From positions 930,001-994,000 of the forward strand of contig CAVOSX010000002.1 of assembly GCA_963699015.1 (NCBI GenBank): a DNA stretch of 64,000 nt, in the 5' to 3' direction. Positions within the stretch are counted from its first letter, which is position 1. Each line of letters starts with the position of its first letter. This document shows positions 1 through 8,822 of this stretch, piece after piece. This stretch comes from PALSA-505 sp963699015 (GTDB lineage Bacteria > Actinomycetota > Actinomycetes > Streptosporangiales > Streptosporangiaceae). Position numbers and translations under genes: made by a program. Below the pieces are notes generated by a model. That model was given only the letters and a program-made list of their open reading frames with translations. It ran no database searches and was not told where the DNA came from.

Positions 1-890
1 GAGCACGGTGCCGACCTGATTCACCTGGCCGGCCCGTTCGTGCTGGGCGCCGGCGGCTGCGCGGGCGCCCGGCGGCTGAAGCTGCCGGGCGTCGCGGTGT
101 ACGCGACAGACATGCCCGCCTACGCTCGCGCCTACCACGCCGGTCCCGCGGGCGAGGCCATGTGCTGGCGGCGGCTGCGCCGGATCCACAATGCCGCCCA
201 TCGGACCCGGCCCCGTCCCGGGCGACGGCGGCTGAACTGCTGGCGCATGGCTTCCGGCGAGTATGGCTGTGGGGCCGGGGCGTGGACAGCAGCCGCTTCG
301 ACCCGGCCAAGCGCAGCGCCCGGTTGCGGTCCGAGCTGGCTCCGGCCGCAGAGCTGCTGGTCGGTTACGTCGGGCGGCTGGCGGTGGAGAAGCGCCTCGA
401 CCTGCTGGCTCAGGTGGCGATGCTGCCTGGCCTGCGGCTGGTGATCGTCGGCAGCGGCCCGGCTGAGGCGGCCGCCCGGCGGGCGCTTCCCTCTGCGGTG
501 TTCCTCGGCCAGCGGTGCGGGGAGCAGCTGGCCAGGATCTACGCCAGCCTCGATGTGTTCGTGCACAGCGGACCGCACGAGACATTCGGCCAGACGCTGC
601 AGGAGGCGGCGGCGAGCGGGCTGCCCGTGGTGGCGCCAGCCTCCGGCGGCCCCCTCGACCTGGTCCGGGACGGCGTCACCGGATTCCTGGTCCCGCCCGG
701 GGATGCCGGGGCGCTGGCCGCCGCGGTAGCGAGGCTGGCGGCCGGGCCGGCGCTGCGTGCGGCGCACCGGCGGGCAGCCCGGGACATGGTGCTCGACCGC
801 GGCTGGCCGGTCCGGTGCGACGAGCTGATCGGCCACTACCAGACGGTTCTCGGCGCCACCAGAAGGCTCAGGGCCGAGGTGCCGGCGTGA
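1..890 (+). CDS. GT4-family glycosyltransferase, 5'-truncated by window edge, one frameshift
   Basis: Retaining GT-B glycosyltransferase that would move a sugar from a nucleotide- or lipid-linked donor onto a cell-envelope acceptor. Frame 1 reads HLAGPFVLGA, VAVYATDMPAYAR and WRRLRRIHNAAHRT, typical of the N-terminal domain. Near base 209 the coding frame jumps to frame 3 and continues APSRATAAELLAHG, VWLWGRGVDSSRFDP, VGYVGRLAVEKRLDLL and the donor-site stretch HSGPHETFGQTLQEAAASG. One base appears to be missing between ATCGGACC and GGCC, so the break is probably a sequencing error rather than a dead gene. The stop overlaps the next GTG start (GTGA). The mannosyltransferase-like pattern resembles mycobacterial PimB/MgtA relatives, but the substrate cannot be told. 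Confidence 0.8.
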   Translation, partial: ARCRPDSPGRPVRAGRRRLRGRPAAEAAGRRGVRDRHARLRSRLPRRSRGRGHVLAAAAPDPQCRPSDPAPSRATAAELLAHGFRRVWLWGRGVDSSRFDPAKRSARLRSELAPAAELLVGYVGRLAVEKRLDLLAQVAMLPGLRLVIVGSGPAEAAARRALPSAVFLGQRCGEQLARIYASLDVFVHSGPHETFGQTLQEAAASGLPVVAPASGGPLDLVRDGVTGFLVPPGDAGALAAAVARLAAGPALRAAHRRAARDMVLDRGWPVRCDELIGHYQTVLGATRRLRAEVPA

Positions 891-1902
891 CCAGGTTGGT
901 CGCCCTGGGCGACTCGATCACCCTCGGCATCGGTGATCCGGTGCGGGCGTACGATCCGCTCGGCGGCGCCGGGGCGACTGCCCGGCCGGGACGTCGCGGC
1001 TGGCGCGGGTGGGCCGCGCTGCTGGCCGAGGGACTGCCCGAGCCGGAGCTGCACAACCTGGCGGCCAACGGCGCCCGGATCGCCGACGTGGAGCGTGATC
1101 AGCTGCCGCGGGCCCTGCAACTGCGGCCGGACGTCGCCAGCGTGGTAGTCGGTGTCAACGACACGCTGCGGCCGAACTTCGATCCCGACCTGATCGCGGC
1201 CGACGGTCGCGCACATCGTGGGCGCGCTGCGAGCGGCCGACGCTGTCGTGCTCACGATGCGGATGCCCGACCCCGGGCGGATGCTCGGCATGCCCAGCGT
1301 GCTGGCCAGGCCGCTGGCCCGGCGGGCGCACGAGATCAACCTGGCGATGGACGTCGTGGCCGAGCGCTTCGGGACGCTGCACTTCGATGCCGCCGGGGAC
1401 CCCGAGGCCTACAGCGAGGGCATGTGGGCGGCCGACCGGCTGCACCCGAGCGAGCGCGGTCACCGGCTCATCGCCCGCCGGTTCCACGGCCTGCTGGCCG
1501 CGGCCGGCCGACCCGGTCGGGCTGCCGCCAGAGCCCGAGCCAGGCAACCCGCCGCCGTCCCGGCTGGACGAACTGGCGTGGCTCGCCACCAAGGGCACGG
1601 CCTGGGTGCTGCGGCGGTCTACCGACCTGATACCCAGCCTGCTCGCGATGGCGTTCCGGGAATGGCGTTACGGCCCGGTGGCCTGCTCCGCCGCTCCGCC
1701 TGGCGCCCGCCCCGCCGCTGCGCAGGCCGCCGCCGGCCCCGCTGCTGCGCAGGCCGTCGGCCCCGCCGCCCTGCCTGGCATCGGCCTGGCCACCCCGCCT
1801 GGCGCAGGCCCCGCCGCCCCGCCTGGCGGCGGCCCCGCTGCCCCGCCGGACGCGGACCCAGCTGAGGCAGGCTATCCACGGCGGCCCGCGCCTGCCCGCT
1901 GA
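887..1902 (+). CDS. SGNH/GDSL-type hydrolase with two apparent frameshifts
   Basis: Serine esterase/lipase of the SGNH fold. Block I is LVALGDSITLGIGDP (nucleophile Ser), block III is VVVGVNDT (Asn), and DRLHPSERGH near the C-terminus supplies the Asp-His pair. The reading frame changes near 1205 (one extra G in GACGGTCGCG) and again near 1510, after which SRLDELAWLATKGTAWVLRRS continues, a C-terminal motif I recall from actinobacterial members. The last 70 residues are a low-complexity Gly/Ala/Pro tail. The GTG start overlaps the stop of the glycosyltransferase, so the two are probably translationally coupled. Substrate unknown. Two independent indels in a conserved protein favour assembly error. 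Confidence 0.72.
1690..1860 (+). repeat. Degenerate Gly/Ala/Pro-coding repeat
   Basis: About eight imperfect copies of a 21-24 base unit built on GGCCCCGCCGCCCCGCCTGG-like sequence. They encode (G/A)GPAAPPG-type repeats in the tail of the GDSL hydrolase. Repeats of this kind are prone to slippage, so copy number may differ between strains. Confidence 0.6.
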
Positions 1903-1996
1903 GCGAGGTGGCCAGCCGGCCGGGCAGGAACGCCCCGGCGCCGGCCGCGGCCGGCACGCTGATGGACGCGACGGCCATCTGCGGCAGGATGGCGGG

Positions 1997-2911
1997 GTGA
2001 CCAGTGATGACTTGCTGGGCGAGGCGGTCAGCGAGCTGTATGAGGCTGACCCGGAGGAATTCACCCGGCGCCGCGGGGAGCTGGCCGCGGCGGCGCGCTC
2101 GGCCGGGCAGGCCGGGGCGGCCAGGCAGATCGCCGCGCTGCGCAAGCCCACGCGGTCAGCCTGGATGATCAACCTGCTGGTGCGCGCGGATCCTGACGCC
2201 GTCGCCCGGCTGGCGACGGTGGGCGAGGAGCTGCGGGCAGCCGAGCTTGCGGGCGACGGCGCCAGGATCCGGGACTCATCGCAAGCCCGCCGGGAGCTGA
2301 TCGCGACCTTGGTGCCGCAGGCACTGGCCGCAGCAGGCGAGCACAACCCGGCCGCGGCGCTGCGCGAGGAAATCACCGCCACGTTCAGCGCGGCGCTGGC
2401 CGACCCCGTGGTCGCCGAGCAGATACAGCACGCAGCGCTGCTGCGCCCGGCCCGCCGGGTGGGGTTCGGAACGGCAGCGGCGCCGGAACTGGCTCTCGTG
2501 CCGCCGCCGGATGCCCGCCCGTCCGCGCGCCCGGCCAGGAAACCGTCGGCGGCCGGCGCCGGGCGGGGCCGCCACCAAGCCGGGACCGAACGGCAACGCC
2601 GCCGGGCCGAAGCCGAAGCCGAACGCCGCCGGGCCGAAGCCCAAACCGAGCGGGAACGCCGCCGGGCCGAGGCCGAGGCCGAACGGGAGCGCCGCCGCGC
2701 CAGGGCCGAGGCCGAACGCACCCTGGCCGGCGCCGACCGGGCCGCGCAGGCTGCCCGCCAAGCCGAACGCCAGCAGCAGGACGCCCTGCGGCAGCTGGAG
2801 CAGCAGCTGGCCGAGGCCCGCCGCCTGCTACGCGACGCCGGCGCTCAAGCACGCCGGGCCGAAGCCGCGCGGCACCGGGCGCAGCGAACCTTCGACCGGC
2901 TGGGCGACTAG
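1997..2911 (+). CDS. Hypothetical coiled-coil protein
   Basis: A 304-aa cytoplasmic protein I do not assign to a named family. Residues 1-165 are helical and contain ALRKPTRSAWMINLLVR, a pattern I recall from unannotated actinobacterial proteins. Residues 185-300 are an extreme Arg/Glu/Ala-rich stretch (ERRRAEAQTERERRRAEAEAE type), which predicts a long single-helix or coiled-coil segment. There is no signal peptide or membrane segment. The GTG start is chosen because the reading frame opens there; no strong RBS is visible. The repetitive charged codons form a locally repetitive DNA stretch. The preceding 94 bases show no gene. Confidence 0.65.
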   Translation: MTSDDLLGEAVSELYEADPEEFTRRRGELAAAARSAGQAGAARQIAALRKPTRSAWMINLLVRADPDAVARLATVGEELRAAELAGDGARIRDSSQARRELIATLVPQALAAAGEHNPAAALREEITATFSAALADPVVAEQIQHAALLRPARRVGFGTAAAPELALVPPPDARPSARPARKPSAAGAGRGRHQAGTERQRRRAEAEAERRRAEAQTERERRRAEAEAERERRRARAEAERTLAGADRAAQAARQAERQQQDALRQLEQQLAEARRLLRDAGAQARRAEAARHRAQRTFDRLGD

Positions 2912-3015
2912 ACCGCGAGACAACCGGGGCCCGAATGCCCCAAAATAGTCACGGCGGCCAGTGGTTCGCCGGGAGTGGCGGGACTCCACCCACCGATGAC
3001 GCAGGAGAGACCTCG

Positions 3016-3396
3016 ATGGGCACAGCCAGCTCGCCAGGCCCGCAGCGATCGCTCCAGACCCGGCACTCGGCCCGGCTCGCCGGCCGCCAGGCGGAGCCGG
3101 CCAGCGGTGCGGCGCTGGACCTGGTTGCCCTGGTCGCCGCCGCTGAACCCGGGGAACGCGACGGTGACCCGGTCGGCTTCGGTCCCGAGGACCGCAGGAT
3201 TCTCGACTCGTGCCGCGAGCCGGTCACCGTGGCCGAGGTGGCCTCGGCCACCATGCTGCCGGTCAGCGTGGTCCGGGCCCGGCTGGCCGATCTCATCCGG
3301 CGCGGCCGGATCACCCTCCAGCCGCAGCCGTCGGCCGGTGATCAGCCAGGCTCCGGGCTGCTCAGCGAGGTGCTGGACGGGCTTCGCACCCTCTGA
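3016..3396 (+). CDS. DUF742 family protein (orphan conservon component)
   Basis: A 126-aa protein with the DUF742 winged-helix-like core: RILDSCREPVTVAEVASATMLPVSVVRARLADLIRRGRI. In Streptomyces conservons (cvn operons) the DUF742 protein (CvnC-like) sits between a Roadblock protein and a small GTPase and works downstream of a histidine kinase-like CvnA. None of those partners is adjacent here, so this is an isolated member. The ATG is preferred over an upstream in-frame start at 2935 because AGGAGAG lies 8 bases upstream. A Pro/Ser/Gln-rich N-terminus precedes the domain. Confidence 0.75.
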   Translation: MGTASSPGPQRSLQTRHSARLAGRQAEPASGAALDLVALVAAAEPGERDGDPVGFGPEDRRILDSCREPVTVAEVASATMLPVSVVRARLADLIRRGRITLQPQPSAGDQPGSGLLSEVLDGLRTL

Positions 3397-3449
3397 CCGG
3401 TGGCCCGCCCCGCGTCCGGGCTGACACCCGCGGCCCCGCCGGCCTGCTC

Positions 3450-4331
3450 TCAGCTCGCCCCGGCAGCAGAGTGCAGGACGGCTCTCGCATCGGCGCCCAG
3501 CCTGATGGTGGCCTGCACGTCCGGATCGTCCCCGGTGGGCTGCAGGACGACGGTGGTCGCGCCCGCCGCGGCGAAGGCGCGGATGGCGCCGGCCACGTCC
3601 TCGGGGGAGCCGACAGCAGCCCAGTGCTCCGCCGTCCGCGCCGACTGGGCCAGTTCGGCGCCGATCCGCTCCCGGGCGCCCGGTCCTGCCCCTGATGGCA
3701 GGTACACCACAACCTCATGAGGCGGGACCGCGGCCGCGGTCGCGACGGCCTTGCGGACGCCGTCGGGCGAGATGTCCGCATCGAGGACCAGGCCGTCGGC
3801 GGCCTCGCCGGCCAGGGCCAGTGTCTTCGGCCCCCGCGCGCCGACCAGCAGCGGCGGCACCGCGGCCGGCGGCCAGTCCAGCGCAACACCGTTCAGGCGC
3901 ACGTACTGCCCGCTGACGGTGACGGTCTGGCCGTGCAGCAGCGAGCGGACCGCCGCCACCCACTCGCGCAGCAGCGTCATGGGTGAGGAGACCCGCGCTC
4001 CCACCTGGTCCATCCAGGACAGCACGCCGTGCCCCGCGGCCGGGACGAACCGGCCGGGAAACAGGCGCCCCAGCGTCGCGATCTCCATCGCCGCCAGGGC
4101 GGGGTTACGGAAGGGCACCGGCATCAGCCCCAGCCCGATCCGCAGCGAGCCGCTCCAGGCGAGTGCGGCGGCCGCGGCGGCCACGCCGCCCTCCAGAAAG
4201 CAGTCCTCCCACAGCCAGACGTCGTCGATGCCGCCTGCCTCCGCCGACGCGATGAACTCTCGCAGCCGCTCGGGCGGCAGCTGCGGGCGGAACACCACGC
4301 CGACCCTCGGTACGTCACTCGCGGAAACCAT
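3450..4331 (-). CDS. LLM-class flavin/F420-dependent oxidoreductase
   Basis: Luciferase-like monooxygenase fold (TIM barrel), about 293 aa, using FMN or coenzyme F420. It starts MVSASDVPRVGVVFRPQLPPE, with GIDDVWLWED, LRIGLGLMPVPFRNP and LGRLFPGRFVPAAGHG giving the usual early strands, and PPLLVGARGPKTLALAGEAADG the later flavin-contact region. The start is set at the ATG downstream of GAGAGGAG; the frame stays open further 5' but without support. Substrate unknown. First of five LLM paralogues in the window. Confidence 0.85.
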   Translation of the reverse strand: MVSASDVPRVGVVFRPQLPPERLREFIASAEAGGIDDVWLWEDCFLEGGVAAAAAALAWSGSLRIGLGLMPVPFRNPALAAMEIATLGRLFPGRFVPAAGHGVLSWMDQVGARVSSPMTLLREWVAAVRSLLHGQTVTVSGQYVRLNGVALDWPPAAVPPLLVGARGPKTLALAGEAADGLVLDADISPDGVRKAVATAAAVPPHEVVVYLPSGAGPGARERIGAELAQSARTAEHWAAVGSPEDVAGAIRAFAAAGATTVVLQPTGDDPDVQATIRLGADARAVLHSAAGAS

Positions 4332-4384
4332 GATGGCTCGTTCGCTCCTCTCGGCGGCCTGGCGCTCTCGGGCCCGGCACACAG

Positions 4385-4417
4385 GGCGTCCCGGGACGCC
4401 GGGCGTCCCGGGACGCC
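4385..4417. repeat. Two tandem 16-bp perfect palindromes
   Basis: GGCGTCCCGGGACGCC, a perfect palindrome, occurs twice with one G between copies, in the 176 bases between the CGNR gene (ends at its left edge) and the LLM gene start. It could be a double operator for the LLM promoter or a terminator for the CGNR transcript. No T-run follows on either strand. Confidence 0.55.
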
Positions 4418-4507
4418 GGGCGGCGGCCCGGGCCGCGGCCGGTGCCTCCCGGCTGGCCGTACTCTAGCTGGCCGTGCGCTCGGCTGGCCGTCCGCCGGCA
4501 GCCACGC

Positions 4508-5077
4508 CTAGCTTGCCTGAGCCTGGTCGCCGACGGCGGCGGTTCCGATCTTGCGGGCCCGGTAGGCGGCCACCGCGGCCCGGTTGCCACAGCCTCGCTC
4601 GCAGTACCGCTTGGACCTGTTCTTCGACAGGTCGACCACGGCGTTCCCGCAGCCCGGGTAGTCGCAGACGCGCAGCCGGCCGAGCTCGTCGGCCCTGATG
4701 ACGTCGGTGAACGCCATCGCGGCCTCGACCGCCATGCGGGTGGCCAGCGGCGCATCCGGCGGCGTGGCGTGCACGTGGTAGTCCCACCCGTCGTGCCGGA
4801 CCAGCTGGGGAACGGCGTCCGCCTCCCGCAACCGCTGGTTGACCAGGGTGACGGCCTGGTCCCTGTCGGCCAGCCAGAGCTGGCGCAGCCACGGCCGCAG
4901 TTCCCGGACCGCGCGCAGCTCGGCCGCGGTACGCCAGCGCTTTCCTGTCCAGCCCCAGGTACGGACGAATTCGTCGAGCGCAGCCATGTCAGGCAGCTGC
5001 TCGGTCTGTCCGTCGGCCGTGTTGACCAGCGCCGCGGCCGCCTGCAGGGCCACCTCTGTGTCATGACCGAAAAGCAT
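4508..5077 (-). CDS. CGNR zinc-finger transcriptional regulator (ABATE domain)
   Basis: About 189 aa. The N-terminal ABATE (DUF1470) region has LVNTADGQTEQLPD near the start. It is followed by the C-terminal CGNR zinc finger CDYPGCGNAVVDLSKNRSKRY..CGNRAAVAAYRARK, with Cys pairs expected to bind zinc and the CGNR loop proposed to contact DNA. The ATG is chosen because GAGGAG lies 4 bases upstream; a longer reading would run into the inverted repeat. It is divergent from an EamA exporter across 79 bases that hold a palindromic operator, so it probably represses itself and the exporter. Confidence 0.85.
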   Translation of the reverse strand: MLFGHDTEVALQAAAALVNTADGQTEQLPDMAALDEFVRTWGWTGKRWRTAAELRAVRELRPWLRQLWLADRDQAVTLVNQRLREADAVPQLVRHDGWDYHVHATPPDAPLATRMAVEAAMAFTDVIRADELGRLRVCDYPGCGNAVVDLSKNRSKRYCERGCGNRAAVAAYRARKIGTAAVGDQAQAS

Positions 5078-5104
5078 TTGACTCCTCACCGGCACGAACC
5101 CTAG

Positions 5105-5137
5105 TGTCATTAGCATAACTTAGTTTTGCTGATGACA
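5105..5137. promoter_or_regulatory. 33-bp inverted repeat operator between CGNR and EamA genes
   Basis: Arms TGTCATTAGCA and TGCTGATGACA match at 10 of 11 positions around an 11-base AT-rich centre (TAACTTAGTTT). It sits 28 bases upstream of the CGNR start and 20 bases upstream of the EamA start, in an otherwise GC-rich region. The position fits an operator that blocks both divergent promoters. The CGNR protein is the obvious candidate binder (inference). Confidence 0.75.
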
Positions 5138-5156
5138 ACTGGCGGACGGAGGATCG

Positions 5157-6131
5157 ATGCGTCACCGGCAGGGTTCCCGGGCCGGTCTCGGTCTGGCGGT
5201 TCTTTCGGCCCTTGCCTTCAGCACGTCCGGCGCGCTGGCCAAGTCGCTGATCGATGCGGGCTGGTCCCCGGCGGCCGCCGTGTCCGCTCGGATCAGCATC
5301 GCCGCCCTGGTGCTGGCCGTGCCGGGCTTGATCTCGATGCGCGGCCGGTGGCACATCCTGCGCCGGCAGGGCGCGATGGTCGCCGCCTACGGCGTCATCG
5401 CCGTGGCCGGCGCCCAGCTGTTCTACTTCAACGCCATCCAGACCCTGCCGGTCGGCGTGGCGCTCATGCTCGAGTACCTGGGCATCGTCCTCGTGGTGGC
5501 CTGGATGTGGATCCGGCACGGCCAGCGGCCCCGCCGGCTGACCCTGAGCGGCTCGGCCGCGGCGCTGGCCGGCCTGGCGCTCGTCCTCGGCGTGATCGGC
5601 CACGTCCGCCTCGACCTGGTCGGGGTGCTGTGGGGACTGGGCGCCGGGGTGGGGCTGGCCACCTACTTCGTGGTGGGGTCGCACAGCAGCGAGGAGCTGC
5701 CGCCATTGGCCCTGGCCAGCGGGGGCATGGGCATCGGCGCGGCGATCCTGCTCGCGCTGGGCGGCGTGGGCGCGCTGCCGATGCACGCCACCTTCGGGAC
5801 GGTCAGCGTCGCCGGCCACCAGGTCAGCTGGCTGATCCCGATCGCGGGCCTGTCGCTGGTCGCGGCGGTGTTCGCGTACGTCGCGGGAATCGCCGCCGCG
5901 CGGATGCTCGGTGCCAAGCTCGCGTCGTTCGCGGGCCTGGCCGAGGTCATCTTCGCGGTGCTGATCGCCTGGCTGCTGCTCGGCCAGCTGCCCACCGCGG
6001 TGCAGCTCACCGGCGGCGCGCTGATCGTCGCGGGCATCGCGCTTGTGCGCATCGACGAGCTGCGGTCGCCCTCGGTCCCGTCGGCCCAGTCCGCGCCCGC
6101 CGACCCCGCGCCGGCCCTGATCGGCGACTAG
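5157..6131 (+). CDS. EamA-family (DMT superfamily) transporter
   Basis: A 324-aa inner-membrane exporter with about ten hydrophobic segments arranged as two EamA repeats (first ends near ILRRQGAMVAAYGVIAVAG, second near AEVIFAVLIAWLLLGQLP). RhaT/YdcZ relatives export amino acids or small metabolites; the substrate is unknown. GGACGGAGGATCG precedes the ATG. Control by the divergent CGNR regulator through the shared palindrome is likely. The C-terminal 25 residues are a hydrophilic Ser/Pro/Ala tail. Confidence 0.88.
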   Translation: MRHRQGSRAGLGLAVLSALAFSTSGALAKSLIDAGWSPAAAVSARISIAALVLAVPGLISMRGRWHILRRQGAMVAAYGVIAVAGAQLFYFNAIQTLPVGVALMLEYLGIVLVVAWMWIRHGQRPRRLTLSGSAAALAGLALVLGVIGHVRLDLVGVLWGLGAGVGLATYFVVGSHSSEELPPLALASGGMGIGAAILLALGGVGALPMHATFGTVSVAGHQVSWLIPIAGLSLVAAVFAYVAGIAAARMLGAKLASFAGLAEVIFAVLIAWLLLGQLPTAVQLTGGALIVAGIALVRIDELRSPSVPSAQSAPADPAPALIGD

Positions 6132-6164
6132 CGACCCAGGCCGGGCGGTGTCCGTTCGGGACAA

Positions 6165-7139
6165 TCAGCCGCGCTGGCGGAGATGGTCGAGGAGCTTGGC
6201 GCAGGCGTGCACGGCGCGCACGCTCGGGACGTCGATGCCGAGCTGGCCGGCCAGCTCCGCCACTGCTCCGGTCATGCAGTCCAGCTCCAGCCGCTTGCCC
6301 GCCTCCAGATCCTGGAGCATCGACGTCTTGTGGTCGCCCACGGCCAGCCCGGCCTCCAGCCGCCGGTCCAGCGAGACCGGGAACCTGACGCCGAGCTGGC
6401 CGGCCACCGCGGCGCACTCGGCGAAGATGGCCCGCAGCAGGCCGGGCATCTGCGGCACCGTGTCCAGCTCGCCCAGTGTCGCCCCGGTCAGCGCCGTGAT
6501 CGGGTTGAACGCCACGTTGCCGATCAGCTTGAGCCAGATCTGGTCTCGCAGCCGGGTCTCAACCGGGGCCCTCAGCCCGCCCGCGGCGAAGGCGGCCGAG
6601 ATCTGCTCGCAGCGCGGCGACCGCGATCCGTCCGGCTCGCCGAGTGTGAACCGGGTGCCCTCGATGTGCCGGATCACCCCCGGCTCGACGATCTCGGTCG
6701 AGCAGTAGACCACGCAGCCGACGTTGTGCACGGGAGCGATCGAGCCGGCGATCACGCCGCCCGGATCCACGCTCTGCAGGCCCGCAGGCGGCGCCCACCC
6801 CGGCAGCGACTGGAAGTACCACCAGGGGATCCCGTTCTGGGCCCAGATCGCCGCGGCCCCGGGCGCGAGCAGCTTGCCGAGGCGCGGGGCGATCTCGGGC
6901 AGGCTGTAGGCCTTGAGCGCGACCAGGACCACGTCGGCGCCGGCGACCGCGTCCAGCTCGCCGCTCACCCGCGGATGGGCGGTGAAGTCGCCGCGGGGCG
7001 AGAGCACCCGGACGCCGCGCTCGGCCATCGCGGCCAGGTGCGGGCCCCGGGCGATCAGGGTGACGTCCGCGCCGCCGCGGGCCAGCGCGGCGCCGGCGTA
7101 GCCGCCGATGGCCCCCGCGCCGAGCACGGCGAACCTCAC
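6165..7139 (-). CDS. panE: 2-dehydropantoate 2-reductase (ketopantoate reductase family)
   Basis: NAD(P)H-dependent reductase, 324 aa. It has an N-terminal Rossmann motif FAVLGAGAIGGYAGAALARGG and the C-terminal helical domain with DQIWLKLIGNVAFNPITALTG, which carries the conserved Lys and Asn residues of the active site. The classic role is reduction of ketopantoate to pantoate for CoA synthesis, but actinomycetes hold many paralogues with other 2-keto acid substrates, so the symbol is tentative. Its ATG overlaps the stop of the upstream acyl-CoA ligase (ATGA), so the two form one operon. That pairing suggests a catabolic rather than housekeeping role. Confidence 0.8.
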   Translation of the reverse strand: MRFAVLGAGAIGGYAGAALARGGADVTLIARGPHLAAMAERGVRVLSPRGDFTAHPRVSGELDAVAGADVVLVALKAYSLPEIAPRLGKLLAPGAAAIWAQNGIPWWYFQSLPGWAPPAGLQSVDPGGVIAGSIAPVHNVGCVVYCSTEIVEPGVIRHIEGTRFTLGEPDGSRSPRCEQISAAFAAGGLRAPVETRLRDQIWLKLIGNVAFNPITALTGATLGELDTVPQMPGLLRAIFAECAAVAGQLGVRFPVSLDRRLEAGLAVGDHKTSMLQDLEAGKRLELDCMTGAVAELAGQLGIDVPSVRAVHACAKLLDHLRQRG

Positions 7140-8671
7140 GGCGCGGCCCGCCGTCGCGCGACCGCCTCGGCCACCCGCCTGCGCTGCAGCTTGCCGGTGG
7201 ACGTGCGCGGTATCTCCGGCACGACGTCGATCCTGACCGGCACCTTGAACGCGGCGAGCTGCTGGCGGCAGTGGTCGATCAGGTCCTTGGCCTCCGCGTC
7301 CTGGTCCAGGGTCACCGCGGCGGCGACCAGCTCCCCGTACTTGTCGTCATCGACCCCGAAGCAGACCGCATCGCGCACCGCGGGGTGAGACATCAGCACC
7401 TGCTCGATCTCGGCCGGGGCGATGTTCTCGCCGCCCCGGATGATCATCTCCTTGATCCGCCCGTGCAGGGTGAGGTAGCCGCCCTGCAGCACCCCGCGGT
7501 CGCCGGTGCGGAACCAGCCGCGGGTGAACGCCTCCGCGTTGGCCGCGGGGTTGTTCGCGTAGCCGTCCATCACGCCGGGCCCGCGGATGACCACCTCGCC
7601 GGGGCTGCCGTCGGGCAGCACGGTGCCGTCGGTGTCGATCACGCCGACCTCGGTGCCGGTGGGCACGCCCACCGAGCCAGGTAGCCGTGCCGCCGGGGGC
7701 AGCGGATTGGAGGTCATCTGATGGCTGGCCTCGGTCATCCCGTAGGCCTCGAGCATCGGCACCCGGTAGCTGGTCTCGGCCCGCTCCAGCAGGGCCGCCG
7801 ACAGCGCCGAGCTGCAGGAGCGGACGAACCGCAGCGCGGCGGGCGGGCCGGCCTCATCGGCGCGGTCGAGGATCATCTGGTGCAGCGTCGGTCCGGCCGA
7901 CAGCCACGTGGCGCCGTGCTCACGGGCCTGCGGCCAGAACCGGTGCGCGGTGAACCGGCGCGGCGCGATGACCGTGCCGCCCGTGCTCAGCGCCGCGAAC
8001 GCCGAGGCGACGAGCCCGTGGATGTGGAACAGCGGCATCACGCAGAACGAGACGTCGGCGGGACCGAGCCGGTAATGCGCGGCGATCGTGCGGACCGAGG
8101 CCATCAGGTTCCGCTGGCGCAGCGGGACCTGCTTGGGCCGGCTGGTCGTTCCGCTGGTGTGCAGCACGACGGCCACGTCGTCGGGGCCGCCGGGCTCGAA
8201 CGGACCGCAGCGGCCTCGCGGCCGCGCCGTCGGCGTCCAGCAGCTCCGGCGGGCCGTCGCCGGCGGCACCGACCGTGAGTACCGGCGTGCGGGTGCCCGC
8301 CGCGGCGCCGGCCGCCGCGGCCGGCTGGCCGGGATCAGGAACAGCCGGGGGGCGATGTCGGTCAGGAAGAAATCGAACTCGGCCTGGGTGTACGCCGGGT
8401 TGAGCGGGGCGGCGGCCGCGCCGAGCGCGGTGACCGCCAGCAGCAGCAGGACGAAGTCGGGGCCGTTGGGCAGGGTGAGGGCAACCCGGTCGCCGCGCCG
8501 GACACCGGCCCCGGCCAGCCGCTGGGCGAGGGCCTCGATCGCGGCCGCCAGCCGCGCGTAGGTGAGCACCTGACCGTCGTCGGGCACGACGAACGCCGGG
8601 CGGGACGGCTCAGCCGCGGTGAGCAGCGCGCTCAGCGGCTCGCCGACGGTCCGGCTGGTGCCTTCGGTCAT
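7136..8671 (-). CDS. AMP-dependent acyl-CoA synthetase, internal compensated frameshift
   Basis: Adenylate-forming ligase, 511 aa: HTSGTTSRPKQVPL (P-loop), YGMTEASHQ, WFRTGDRG, GRIKEMIIRGGENIAP and the C-terminal catalytic Lys in PRTSTGKLQRRRV. It would activate a carboxylic acid to the acyl-CoA. GGAGG lies 7 bases before the chosen ATG. Between about 8205 and 8335 the open frame gives an Arg/Pro-rich nonsense stretch. The neighbouring frame instead reads TPVLTVGAAGDGPPELL, so two opposite single-base indels probably flank this linker. It overlaps panE by 4 bases. Confidence 0.85.
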   Translation of the reverse strand: MTEGTSRTVGEPLSALLTAAEPSRPAFVVPDDGQVLTYARLAAAIEALAQRLAGAGVRRGDRVALTLPNGPDFVLLLLAVTALGAAAAPLNPAYTQAEFDFFLTDIAPRLFLIPASRPRRPAPRRAPARRYSRSVPPATARRSCWTPTARPRGRCGPFEPGGPDDVAVVLHTSGTTSRPKQVPLRQRNLMASVRTIAAHYRLGPADVSFCVMPLFHIHGLVASAFAALSTGGTVIAPRRFTAHRFWPQAREHGATWLSAGPTLHQMILDRADEAGPPAALRFVRSCSSALSAALLERAETSYRVPMLEAYGMTEASHQMTSNPLPPAARLPGSVGVPTGTEVGVIDTDGTVLPDGSPGEVVIRGPGVMDGYANNPAANAEAFTRGWFRTGDRGVLQGGYLTLHGRIKEMIIRGGENIAPAEIEQVLMSHPAVRDAVCFGVDDDKYGELVAAAVTLDQDAEAKDLIDHCRQQLAAFKVPVRIDVVPEIPRTSTGKLQRRRVAEAVARRRAAP

Positions 8672-8822
8672 CTGCTGGCCTCCGTTCGCGGGCTGCACGG
8701 TACCGGCGGCTGCGCGGCGTCACCGGCCGGTTCCCAGTGTGCCGTGGTCCTGGCGGTCGGCGGGGGGCGGCCCTGCAGGGCACCGGCGCGCCGGCGGTCT
8801 GGCTGCTGCCTGGCTTTCGCGG

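Noticed and set aside
1619..1978. Long minus-strand open frame opposite the GDSL tail
   Set aside because: Its composition mirrors the repeat on the other strand, and it has no RBS and no recognisable domain.
2935..3015. Upstream start for the DUF742 protein
   Set aside because: Lacks an RBS, whereas the ATG at 3016 has AGGAGAG at proper distance.
5061..6164. Long Gln/Asp/His-rich frame antisense to the EamA gene
   Set aside because: Typical GC-rich antisense shadow; same pattern seen opposite most genes here.
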